Shown here: positions 22,815 to 32,673 of the stretch, piece after piece | How positions within the stretch are numbered: position 1 is the stretch's first letter | How the letters are laid out: each line of letters opens with the position of its first letter | Origin: Caprella mutica | Taxonomy: Eukaryota > Arthropoda > Malacostraca > Amphipoda > Caprellidae | Assembly: GCA_947561585.1 (NCBI GenBank) | Contig: CANNZV010002608.1 | Coordinates: forward strand, 1-64,000 | Direction of reading: 5' to 3' | Length of the DNA: 64,000 nucleotides | Notes under the pieces: generated by a model | The model's database searches: none | What the model was told of the DNA's origin: nothing | Seen by the model: the letters and a program-made list of their open reading frames with translations, nothing else | Program-made: the position numbers and the translations under genes

Positions 22815-23481
22815 CATGGAACTATTTCTATTTTCTGCTGTAAAAATAGAAATTATTCGAAATTAATTTGATTGATTAATGTTGTAGCACGAATACGTAA
22901 TTATTGGAATAATTTCTACTTATTTGTTCTTTAGGACGAAAATCATAAGAAATGAACTGAATATTCACCCTTATGATCTCAAGATAATTTGCAACAATTT
23001 TTTCTATGTTTCAGATATGTAAGTTTTTCTCTTTGAAAAATACGCCAGAAAATATGAACTCAATCTATTCAAGATAGAGAAAGAATGGTTATATTCCATG
23101 TAAAAGTATATGAATTATTTTTGTTATGTATTTTATTATGCATTGGGTGCATATTATAATTAATGATATAACATCATCTAATAATCAATTAAATAGTTAG
23201 ATATGCCATTGAATATAAATATAACTGTCACACGAACATCTATTCATTTTAATTAATTTCTATTTAAAAGTATTGATTTACCTGAAATAAAAAGCACAGC
23301 TAGTTAACAAACTAGAGAATTTGGGAAGAATTTTAACGAAACTCAAAAAATTAGCAAAATTACTATTATAATTTACCTTGTATTGGAAATAAATTAAAAT
23401 GTTATTATCTTGTATAAATTAGAGTAATATTGCATATTTTTTTATTTATTCGTAATTAAAATTCTTTCTTAAAATCATATA
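22815..23481. other. Left arm after the BEL insertion
   Basis: Non-coding, collinear with 50200-50865 without net length change. It is also a diverged direct relative of 10237-10420 (TTTTCTGCTG, then TGTTCTTTAGG), so this module occurs twice in each arm. Confidence 0.6.
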
Positions 23482-24145
23482 GGTACCAGACATACTCTCA
23501 TTGTAACGTTCTAACTAGACACAATAGAAAGGTACCAGACTTACCCTTATTGTATCGTCCTAACTAGACACAATAGAAAGGTACCAGACTTACCCTTATT
23601 GTATCGTCCTAACTAGACACAATAGAAAGGTACCAGACTTACCCTTATTGTATCGTCCTAACTAGACACAATAGAAAGGTACCAGACTTACCCTTATTGT
23701 ATCGTCCTAACTAGACACAATAGAAAGGTACCAGACTTACCCTTATTGTATCGTCCTAACTAGACACAATAGAAAGGTACCAGACTTACCCTTATTGTAT
23801 CGTCCTAACTAGACACAATAGAAAGGTACCAGACTTACCCTTATTGTATCGTCATAACTAGACACAATAGAAAGGTACCAGACTTACCCTTATTGTATCG
23901 ACATAACTAGACACAATAGAAAGGTACCAGACTTACCCTTATTTTATCGTCATAACTAGACACAATAGAAAGGTACCAGACTTACCCTTATTGTATCGTC
24001 CTAACTAGACACAATAGAAAGGTACCAGACTTACCCTTATTGTATCGTCCTAACTAGACACAATAGAAAGGTACCAGACTTATCCTTATTGTATCGTCCT
24101 AACTAGACAACATAGAAAGGTACCAGACTTACTCTTATTGTATCG
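23482..24145. repeat. 49-bp minisatellite, 13.5 units
   Basis: Units begin GGTACCAGACTTACCCTTAT and repeat at exactly 49 bp from 23482 to 24119. The mirrored arm at 50145-50199 has only one unit, so the array expanded in the left arm alone. It marks the inner end of the arm homology. Confidence 0.95.
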
Positions 24146-25137
24146 CTTTAGCTATACAAATGTTTAAAATAAGTTTTAAAAATTCAGTCGAAAGTTTTTC
24201 GTCCTGTGCCACTACATAGTTTGTTATTTTCAAATTAATTTGATAGACTAATTTTTACCATCTTTTTTTTTCTTCATTTTGGACACTCAAGATAAATATA
24301 TATGATATTTATTAGTTAACTATTATTTCAATTGTTCTCCATGATACCTGCATGTACACCAACATGTGAAGCAATCTAAATATACTAGAGCTTGCCTTAC
24401 ATTATATAACAATATTTATATTATATCTTTTAATGAAATTAGACCATTCATTACTTTAAAATGATAATGAAAATGAAAAGTCTGTTGAGATTTACTAATC
24501 ATATTACTTCGTTTTCTTTCTATGTATGAATGCTATATTACATTCCTGCACTTACATGCATAATATACATACTTGTATATAAGCATGTAAAATACATGCT
24601 TCCAACTCTCTTCCAAAAAATATTCTATGGAAACTCACGTATTTAGTGTAAATTCATTGATAAGAATTTAAAATTATAAAATGAGGGAAGTAAATCAAAT
24701 ACTGGTTTCGATAACTGTGGACTAAATTGTAATTTTATTTAAGCTGTTAAATATAGTGAGTGTTTTTACTCATAAAAGAAATACTTTTTCTTAATATTAT
24801 ATTAAAAGTACAATAAAAGTGGCTCAATATTTTAATTTAACACAATATTTGTATCCAGTAACACTGACTAACTTTATACTGTTATTATGAGTACAATTTG
24901 AATTGAAAATGTTCTCCGTAGTAACATTATCCCATATTGATTAGTTCATATCGTTCAAATTCATTTTCATATTCATATATATTAAAGTATAAATTTTTTT
25001 AACTAAATAATAAAGGTGTAATTTAAATTATTTAATTTTATCATTTATATTCACTACATATAAGGAAATTTCTTTGAAATCTGAGAACTTTTTATTAAAA
25101 ATTAAAAATTGAAGATTTTATTACTTTTTACAAAAAG
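24146..25137. other. AT-rich spacer, no gene seen
   Basis: No reading frame, repeat or RNA gene is recognised. Confidence 0.4.
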
Positions 25138-25318
25138 GTGCTTCCTCCTACCCTTCTCTTCTCTTCTTTCCTTTCTTCTTTATTTTCTCTTATTTATTTT
25201 CTGATCTATTTTTTTGTTTTTGTTCTTTTTTTCACATTTTTTTATGTGTCTCACGCCACATATTTTTTCACATCTTTTTTATGTGTCTCACGCCACATAT
25301 TTTTTCACATATTTCCAT
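25138..25318. repeat. Pyrimidine-rich tract with 36-bp tandem copies
   Basis: A T/C-rich stretch runs into two copies of TTTATGTGTCTCACGCCACA plus ATTTTTTCACAT. It is low complexity. Confidence 0.6.
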
Positions 25319-25330
25319 GGCGTTTATAAT

Positions 25331-25537
25331 AGCTAGCAAAACCAGTAAACGAACCCCTTAATGAACCCTTATGGGGGAGAGCCACGCCCCCATTACAAAT
25401 ATACATCGAATATTTCTAGTTTCTGTGATATTTTCCATTTATTACTTCATTACTGATATATTTGTAATGGGAGCGTGGCTCTCCCCCATACCCCCCTGCC
25501 AGGTCATTAAGGGGTTCGTTTACCTGTTTTGCTAGCT
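25331..25537. mobile_element. MITE-like element A, 207 bp
   Basis: The terminal inverted repeats read GCTAGCAAAACCAGTAAACG inward on the left and the same with one inserted G on the right, continuing through AACCCCTTAATG. Sub-terminal GGGGGAGAGCCACGCCCCCA is also inverted. The core (TATTTCTAGTTTCTGTGATA) is shared with element B at 40964. Non-autonomous. Confidence 0.75.
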
Positions 25538-25799
25538 ACCAATAATACTCGTCCGATTGAGCTGAGATTTTAACATAAGGTGTAAAATGCTCCAAATCTT
25601 TGAAGCTGCTCTTACGAGAATTTGTCGAAGATTAAATTTGCTTTAAAACTCTTTGATTGTATTTTTAGTGCATCAGTTTTTAAATTTATGAAGATGTTAT
25701 TTTTCACTAAAAAGAGTCACACCCTGGCTACAAAGAATCCATCTTCTAAAACAGGAGGCTATTACACAACAACACAAAAACAAACAAAGTTTTCCTCCC

Positions 25800-26890
25800 C
25801 TCTCCATTATTCGCGGTGACAGGAATTTTGCCCAGCGGAATATTGCACTGCGAAATATCGCCCGGTGGATTATATATTTCTAGGTTTAAATTGGTAAATT
25901 ATAAGTATAAAATGTGAGATGCAACTTACATAAATATAAAACGTTTTAATGTAACTTTTTACATATTGTACTTCAACAAGTTTTACTTAACCAATGTAAA
26001 ATAGCCATGAAATTGAAAAATAAAATGAATTTGATTCTACTTAAAATAATTACAGAACATATCTTTTAAATTTGACTGTTATATATTTTGACAGTAGTTT
26101 AGTTTGAAATAACACTGTGTGGTCTGCTATTTTTAAAATACTATAATTTAATCATCTTAACTGTTGTTTGCAATTCACGTACGACTTTATTCACCTGTAC
26201 AGTACTTCGTGACGAGATATGACTATATAATATGTTCATTGATATGTTCAATGATTTTATTAACGATTTCATAGTTTTCAATCTTACATTGAGTGTTAAT
26301 AGGATTTTTTTAAATAAGAATATCTTTTCCACGTGAACTTAATATTATCCACGCCATTGTGAAAGGGATAAGACAATAGCTGTAATAGAGCAAACTTCAG
26401 GAACCAACTGATTACAATGAATGAATCTTCATCTTACTTTTTCAAGTCGTTAAATACCATTCATAATAGCTGTTAAATTGTAACGATTATATAGTTTGCT
26501 TCTTAAATTATCGAAAATATAGATTTATTGTTAATTAGGTTAACCTTACTTTTTCAATTACGGTGATAAGTGAATTCTAAAAGAATGTTAAAATATATGT
26601 ATAACAGGTAAATTAAAAAATGTTCTGTAATGATTATAAGTAAATTCAAAATTAATTTTATTTTAATTTCCATGGCTATTCAATATTAGTTAAATAAAAC
26701 TTGTTATAGTACAATATGTTAAAGTTAAATTAAAACGTTTTATATTTATGTAAGTTGCATCTCACATTTTATACTTATAATTTATCAATTTAAACCCAGA
26801 ATATATAATCCACTGGGAAAAATCCCCCGTGCAAAAATCCACCTGGCATAATTCCACCCTGGCAAAATTCCCCCGGGCAATATTCCCCCG
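25800..26890. mobile_element. Foldback-like inverted repeat, about 1 kb
   Basis: Roughly 230 bp at 25840-26075 is the inverse of 26620-26830 (CACATTTTATACTTATAA core). The outer flanks on the right carry short tandem motifs of the type GGCAAAATTCCCCCGG (26805-26900), and on the left ATTTTGCCCAGCGG. This matches the foldback pattern of long inverted repeats with internal short repeats. No transposase. Confidence 0.65.
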
Positions 26891-26899
26891 GGTAAAAGT

Positions 26900-27319
26900 C
26901 CTAGAACCATTATTCGCCCCCCTGACCCACTTCCAGTTGCCACAGCGAACTGAAATTTTCTATGCTTTTTCTTTAGACTGTTTTCTTAGGGACTAAATTT
27001 GAGAAAAATACTGTAAGAATAGCAAAAAATAAAACATTAAACTATCCCCTCAACTCCCACTGTCCGACTACTGTGACGTTCCCCTTACCTAGTAACAGAG
27101 TATGAAAATGTTAACATAGAGTAGAGATAAACTATCATAATGTTTCCTCCCAATGCATTTCGGGTAACTAAACATCAGGTGTCTAATCTCACACAGGTGA
27201 GTTACGTGACAAGAAATGTTATAGAACAGTTAATCATCTCTTAGTTCTAATGTACTAACTAGTGTACCCTTTCCGTCAAAATAACTCTTCAGTACAAAAC
27301 ATTCCACAGAGTCCTACTA
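26900..27319. other. Unassigned sequence
   Basis: No gene or repeat is recognised between the foldback and the next MITE. Confidence 0.4.
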
Positions 27320-27537
27320 GGGTCACGCAGGTAAATTGCGGCCCTTTAATTTTTAATTAAAAGAGTCTCTAAAACATTCTGAACCGAAATTACATTACAA
27401 TGGCACAGCTATCAAAAGAAGCGAAGTGCATGCTATATTTTATTAATTTAAGTTTTTAACGAGTGTTTTGAAGCTATGATGTTTCTGTTGTTAGAGGCCG
27501 CAGTTTATTAGTGTGCCGCAATTTACCTGCTCTACCC
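27320..27537. mobile_element. TA-flanked MITE, 218 bp
   Basis: Inverted ends GGGTCACGCAGGTAAATTGC and (reversed) GGGTAGAGCAGGTAAATTGC are flanked by TA on both sides, as for Tc1/mariner-derived elements. A third copy of the end (AGGGTGAAGCAGGTAAATTG) starts at 27556, so a second partial element abuts it. Confidence 0.7.
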
Positions 27538-27961
27538 TATGTAACTATACTGATAGGGTGAAGCAGGTAAATTGCGTCACACTGATCTGACATTTGCAGA
27601 TTTACACAATCTCGAGAATGAGCTGCGCGTATTTAAGATCTTTGACAATGCTTGACAATCTCGAGATTGTGCAAGGTAGGTAAAGTGTAATAGTTTCCAT
27701 AAAATTACATGCGAGAATGCGCTTCGCATTTTCAAGATTCTCAAGATTGTGCAAAATCAGCAAATGGCGCAGAACATATACACTGTGGTAATTATTGTAG
27801 TTATAAATAGAACAGAAATTTCAACCAAACCTCACACACTTGTATTTAAAATGAACTAACAATTATAATGATTGTTCTAGTCATACCTAGTAGAAATGAT
27901 TCACAAAATAATTAACTAGTGTGTACAATCGTATGTAAGTCACCAGTAAAATAATTGGTAC

Positions 27962-30911
27962 GGCATTCCTATTGCATCACCTTTTAGTCAGTTTTCAACA
28001 GGTTCACCATTTAGTCAGTTTTCAACAGGTTCACCATTTAGTCAGTTTTCAACAGGTTCACCATTTAGTCAGTTTCCAACAAGTTCACCATTTAGTCAGT
28101 TTTCAACAGGTTCACCATTTAGTCAGTTTCCAACAAGTTCACCATTTAGTCAGTTTTCAACAGGTTCACCATTTAGTCAGTTTTCAACAGGTTCACCATT
28201 TAGTCAGTTTTCAACAGGTTCACCATTTAGTCAGTTTTCAACAAGTTCACCATTTAGTCAGTTTTCAACAAGTTCACCATTTAGTCAGTTCCCAGTAGAT
28301 TCACCATTTAGTCAGTTCCCAGTAGATTCACCATTTAGTCAGTTCCCAGTAGATTCACCATTTAGTCAGTTTTCAACAAGTTCACCATTTAGTCAGTTCC
28401 CAGTAGATTCACCATTTAGTCAGTTTTCAAAAAGTTCACCATTTAGAGAGTTTTAAACAAGTTCACCATTTAGTCAGTTCCCAGTAGATTCACCATTTAG
28501 TCAGTTTTCAACAGGTTCACCATTTAGTCAGTTTTCAACAGGTTCACCATTTAGTCAGTTTTCAACAAGTTCACCATTTAGTCAGTTCCCAGTAGATTCG
28601 CCATTTAGTCAGTTCCCAGTAGATTCACCATTTAGTCAGTTCCCAGTAGATTCGCCATTTAGTCAGTTCCCAGTAGATTCACCATTTAGTCAGTTCCCAG
28701 TAGATTCACCATTTAGTCAGTTCCCAGTAGATTCACCATTTAGTCAGTTCCCAGTAGATTCACCATTTAGTCAGTTCCCAGTAGATTCACCATTTAGTCA
28801 GTTCCCAGTAGATTCACCATTTAGTCGTTTCCAACAGGTTCACCATTTAGTCAGTTTCCAACAGGTTCACCATTTAGTCAGTTTCCAACAGGTTCACCAT
28901 TTAGTCAGATTCCAACAGGTTCACCATTTAGTCAGTTTCCAACAGGTTCACCATTTAGTCAGTTTCCAACAGGTTCACCATTTAGTCAGTTTCCAACAGG
29001 TTCACCATTTAGTCAGTTTCCAACAGGTTCACCATTTAGTCAGTTTCCAACAGGTTCACCATTTAGTCAGTTTCCAACAGGTTCACCATTTAGTCAGTTT
29101 CCAACAGGTTCACCATTTAGTCAGTTTCCAACAGGTTCACCATTTAGTCAGTTTCCAACAGGTTCACCATTTAGTCAGTTTCCAACAGGTTCACCATTTA
29201 GTCAGTTTCCAACAGGTTCACCATTTAGTCAGTTTCCAACAAGTTCACCATTTAGTCAGTTTCCAACAAGTTCACCATTTAGTCAGTTTCCAACAGGTTC
29301 ACCATTTAGTCAGTTTCCAACAGGTTCACCATTTAGTCAGTTTCCAACAAGTTCACCATTTAGTCAGTTTCCAACAAGTTCACCATTTAATCAGTTTCCA
29401 ACAGGTTCACCATTTAGTCAGTTTCCAACAAGTTCACCATTTAGTCAGTTTCCAACAAGTTCACCATTTAGTCAGTTTCCAACAGGTTCACCATTTAGAC
29501 AGTTTCCAACAGGTTCACCATTTAGTCAGTTTCCAACAAGTTCACCATTTAGTCAGTTTCCAACAAGTTCACCATTTAGTCAGTTTCCAACAAGTTCACC
29601 ATTTAGTCAGTTTCCAACAAGTTCACCATTTAGTCAGTTTCCAACAGGTTCACCATTTAGACAGTTTCCAACAGGTTCACCATTTAGTCAGTTTCCAACA
29701 AGTTCACCATTTAGTCAGTTTCCAACAAGTTCACCATTTAGTCAGTTTCCAACAGGTTCACCATTTAGTCAGTTTCCAACAAGTTCACCATTTAGTCAGT
29801 TTCCAACAAGTTCACCATTTAGTCAGTTTCCAACAAGTTCACCATTTAGTCAGTTTCCAACAGGTTCACCATTTAGTCAGATTCCAACAAGTTCACCATT
29901 TAGTCAGTTTCCAACAGGTTCACCATTTAGTCAGATTCCAACAGGTTCACCATTTAGTCAGTTTCCAACAGGTTCACCATTTAGTCAGTTTCCAACAGGT
30001 TCACCATTTAGTCAGTTTCCTACAGGTTCACCATTTAGTCAGTTTCCAACAGGTTCACCATTTAGTCAGTTTCCAACAGGTTCACCATTTAGTCAGTTTC
30101 CAACAGGTTCACCATTTAGTCAGTTTCCAACAGGTTCACCATTTAGTCATTTTCCAACAGGTTCACCATTTAGTCAGTTTCCAACAGGTTCACCATTTAG
30201 TCAGTTTCCAACAGGTTCACCATTTAGTCAGTTTCCAACAAGTTCACCATTTAGTCAGTTTCCAACAAGTTCACCATTTAGTCAGTTTCCAACAGGTTCA
30301 CCATTTAGTCAGTTTCCAACAGGTTCACCATTTAGTCAGTTTCCAACAGGTTCACCATTTAGTCAGTTTCCAACAGGTTCACCATTTAGTCAGTTTCCAA
30401 CAAGTTCACCATTTAGTCAGTTTCCAACAAGTTCACCATTTAGTCAGTTTCCAACAAGTTCACCATTTAGTCAGTTTCCAACAGGTTCACCATTTAGACA
30501 GTTTCCAACAGGTTCACCATTTAGTCAGTTTCCAACAAGTTCACCATTTAGTCAGTTTCCAACAAGTTCACCATTTAGTCAGTTTCCAACAGGTTCACCA
30601 TTTAGTCAGTTTCCAACAAGATCACCATTTAGTCAGTTTCCAACAAGTTCACCATTTAGTCAGTTTCCAACAAGTTCACCATTTAGTCAGTTTCCAACAG
30701 GTTCACCATTTAGTCAGTTTCCAACAAGTTCACCATTTAGTCAGTTTCCAACAAGTTCACCATTTAGTCAGTTTCCAACAAGTTCACCATTTAGTCAGTT
30801 TCCAACAAGTTCACCATTAAGTCAGTTTCCAACAAGTTCACCATTTAGTCAGTTTCCAACAAGTTCACCATTAAGTCAGTTTCCAACAAGTTCACCATTA
30901 AGTCAGTTTCC
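27962..30911 (+). repeat. 27-bp minisatellite, about 109 units
   Basis: The unit TTCACCATTTAGTCAGTTTC plus CAACAGG repeats with variants TTTTCAACA, TTCCCAGTAGA and CCAACAAG. From 28840 to 30865 exactly 75 units fit with no net indel. Upstream there is one 1-bp deletion near 28823 and a TAA-making change at 28454. One frame encodes SPFSQFPTG; see the separate entry. Confidence 0.95.
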
Positions 30912-31164
30912 ATTAGTTTTAAAGTTTAAAACTTTTAACACAGATATTGTCTATTTTTTCGCCGTAACACCAGCAACACCTGGAACTGGAACTGGATTTC
31001 GGGGGGATTCTAGTATATGGCTTTTCAGCGCCACTGTCCCCCCTCCTGGACCCCTCGACTTCACACCCCCCAGCCCCTTCCGCAGAGCCGAGACCTCCTC
31101 CTCCAGTCCTCAACCCCCACCCTCTGGCAGCCCCACTCCCTCCCCCGCCAACAACCCAAAGTAA
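28825..31164 (+). CDS. Candidate gene 3' part: SPFSQFPTG repeats plus proline-rich tail
   Basis: An open frame of 779 codons with no start codon of its own, because the repeat contains no ATG. It encodes about 77 copies of the nonapeptide SPFSQFPTG (variants PTS, IPTG, SPLSQ), then leaves the array without a stop. It then encodes a unique tail (TPATPGTGTGFRGDSS, FSATVPPPGPLDFTPPSPF, SPQPPPSGSPTPSPANNPK) ending in TAA at 31162. The tail is strongly GC-rich, especially at third positions, unlike its surroundings, and an AATAAA lies 49 bp after the stop. The repeat would be a flexible Ser/Pro/Phe/Gln-rich secreted or structural protein. Upstream units at 27950-28820 carry the same peptide in a frame broken by a 1-bp deletion and a TAA. 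The 5' exons are not identified. It could still be a fortuitous open minisatellite. Confidence 0.42.
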   Translation, partial: SFPTGSPFSQFPTGSPFSQFPTGSPFSQIPTGSPFSQFPTGSPFSQFPTGSPFSQFPTGSPFSQFPTGSPFSQFPTGSPFSQFPTGSPFSQFPTGSPFSQFPTGSPFSQFPTGSPFSQFPTGSPFSQFPTGSPFSQFPTSSPFSQFPTSSPFSQFPTGSPFSQFPTGSPFSQFPTSSPFSQFPTSSPFNQFPTGSPFSQFPTSSPFSQFPTSSPFSQFPTGSPFRQFPTGSPFSQFPTSSPFSQFPTSSPFSQFPTSSPFSQFPTSSPFSQFPTGSPFRQFPTGSPFSQFPTSSPFSQFPTSSPFSQFPTGSPFSQFPTSSPFSQFPTSSPFSQFPTSSPFSQFPTGSPFSQIPTSSPFSQFPTGSPFSQIPTGSPFSQFPTGSPFSQFPTGSPFSQFPTGSPFSQFPTGSPFSQFPTGSPFSQFPTGSPFSQFPTGSPFSHFPTGSPFSQFPTGSPFSQFPTGSPFSQFPTSSPFSQFPTSSPFSQFPTGSPFSQFPTGSPFSQFPTGSPFSQFPTGSPFSQFPTSSPFSQFPTSSPFSQFPTSSPFSQFPTGSPFRQFPTGSPFSQFPTSSPFSQFPTSSPFSQFPTGSPFSQFPTRSPFSQFPTSSPFSQFPTSSPFSQFPTGSPFSQFPTSSPFSQFPTSSPFSQFPTSSPFSQFPTSSPLSQFPTSSPFSQFPTSSPLSQFPTSSPLSQFPLVLKFKTFNTDIVYFFAVTPATPGTGTGFRGDSSIWLFSATVPPPGPLDFTPPSPFRRAETSSSSPQPPPSGSPTPSPANNPK

Positions 31165-31212
31165 AAAGAAAAACAGAAGTAAATATTAAACGTGTTAACC
31201 CTGTAAGTGATG

Positions 31213-31218
31213 AATAAA
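31213..31218 (+). terminator. Polyadenylation signal AATAAA
   Basis: It lies 49 bp downstream of the TAA ending the nonapeptide frame, at a normal distance for a short 3' untranslated region. Confidence 0.4.
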
Positions 31219-31919
31219 CAATAATAATTACTTTATTTTATAGTGTATCACCTACACTAGGCAAATTATAACTTGCTACGTATTAAGGGAAGTTTCGAGT
31301 TATCGGACAGTTCAACATTTTCGATCGGATAATAAAAAAATAATTTCAAATAACGGGTTAAGATGTTAAATTATATATGCTTTTGTTATATGAACGAAAA
31401 TTTGAACCCGTTCAATAACTCAGAACTTAACCTACCTAACTGTAGTACAGGCAGGACTCGTTTTAAGTACAACTCACTCTAATACAAGTGGTACTTATTT
31501 CGAGTCATGTCTCGAAATAAGAACCGTTCATAGACATAGAAAACGGAGACAATTTTCTCTGATTATTTCACGGTAACTAAAAAAACATCAAAATTATAAT
31601 CCAGATGAGGTTATTAGAAGCAATTGGTTCAGAAATTCAACATGTCCTATTTAGGGTTAGCTCCGTGTTATTGCACGGTTCCATATTTTCGAACACGTGA
31701 AAATCTTTATATAATAATCATTATTTAACTTTTATTTCAATTAGTATCCATGATACCAATTAGAATAGAAGTTAAATAATAATTATTATATTTTCTTTTC
31801 TGACGTGTCCAAATTGTAGAACCAACCAATAACTTGGAACTTAGTACCCTACTACTAAAAATATTCATTAGAGCATAAAATTGCTGTTTGTTAAATGTAG
31901 CACAATAATTATAGAAATC
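31219..31919. other. Intergenic with TTATCGAAC-type motifs
   Basis: Diverged copies of the dispersed GAGTTATCGGACAGTTCAAC motif lie at 31296 and, inverted, at 31390-31430, with a further copy near 31830. No gene. Confidence 0.5.
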
Positions 31920-32135
31920 TAAAGGCCTTGTTACACGGTGCGAGTAAACGTGTGAGTTGGGGCTTGGCCTTACCAGTCACTGTAGTGTAGCTACTCGCAC
32001 AGTGTGACCACATCAGTCGAGTAACTGTCATAGAAATTCAATGCTAAGAACATAGAGCATACTGGCATGCGAGTACAGTGGGACAGCTGCTGTCCACTGT
32101 CACGACAGTAACTCGCACATTGTAACTAGGCTTTA
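31920..32135. mobile_element. MITE-like element, about 215 bp
   Basis: Imperfect inverted ends AAAGGCCTTGTTACACGGTG and (reversed) AAAGCCTAGTTACAATGTGC continue into GCGAGTAA. Internal GCGAGTA motifs repeat. The target duplication is not clear. Non-autonomous. Confidence 0.6.
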
Positions 32136-32673
32136 AGTATCTAATAATTACTCACCTATACTGAGTGAAAGTTAAGCTATAGATGGATTTTAAAACATTT
32201 TATAAATGCACGACTTTAAACTTTTTCATCACAGTCACAAACAATGAAAGACTGTATATTATTATTAATATGCTTATATACGTAGTACTCTAGTAAGTTA
32301 ATAACACTAAAACAAATTTTCTTTCTATAACTCATAGAAAATGAGATATATATATTCGAGGAGTGACAATTATATATTTCTTGTATCTTTTATTCGCTTT
32401 AGTTACCGTTTGTGCAGTTTGGTAATTAAACTGAGTCGTGATTTGGTAACTAAAGCGGGGGATGCCTGTACTAATTTTTTATATTATTATAAGTTTTTTA
32501 AATTATATGTAAAATAATTTTAATAATTACATTGTCAAAAGATCTTAACATTTTAACTTTCAATTAAAAACTATTAAAATTGCACAGTGGTCAAAAAGAG
32601 TCTTCCCCAGAATAGCGACGCAAAATATATATATTTTTTTCAATGAAACAATGACCTGCATCTGTAATACATA
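32136..32673. other. AT-rich, no gene seen
   Basis: Nothing is recognised before the 18-bp array. Confidence 0.4.

Larger units (their letters stand above)
6410..24150. repeat. Left arm of the giant imperfect inverted repeat
   Basis: This block, minus the BEL insertion, reads as the reverse complement of 50140-57705. Mirrored anchors, in order: 6440-6540 with 57600-57690, 7059-7132 with 56987-57060, 7325-7360 with 56755-56790, 8817-8887 with 55383-55453, 9148-9300 with 54640-54790, 10593-10664 with 53145-53217, 11590-11960 with 51641-52345, 12375-12447 with 51172-51243, 12801-12864 with 50866-50935, 22810-23480 with 50200-50870. Anchor coordinates sum to 63.7-64.3 kb before the BEL element and about 73.68 kb after it, as expected for one collinear mirrored block. 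Compared segments look roughly nine-tenths identical by eye. Confidence 0.85.

Noticed and set aside
28000..30900. CRISPR-like array
   Set aside because: Units are contiguous 27-mers without spacers; the context is eukaryotic.
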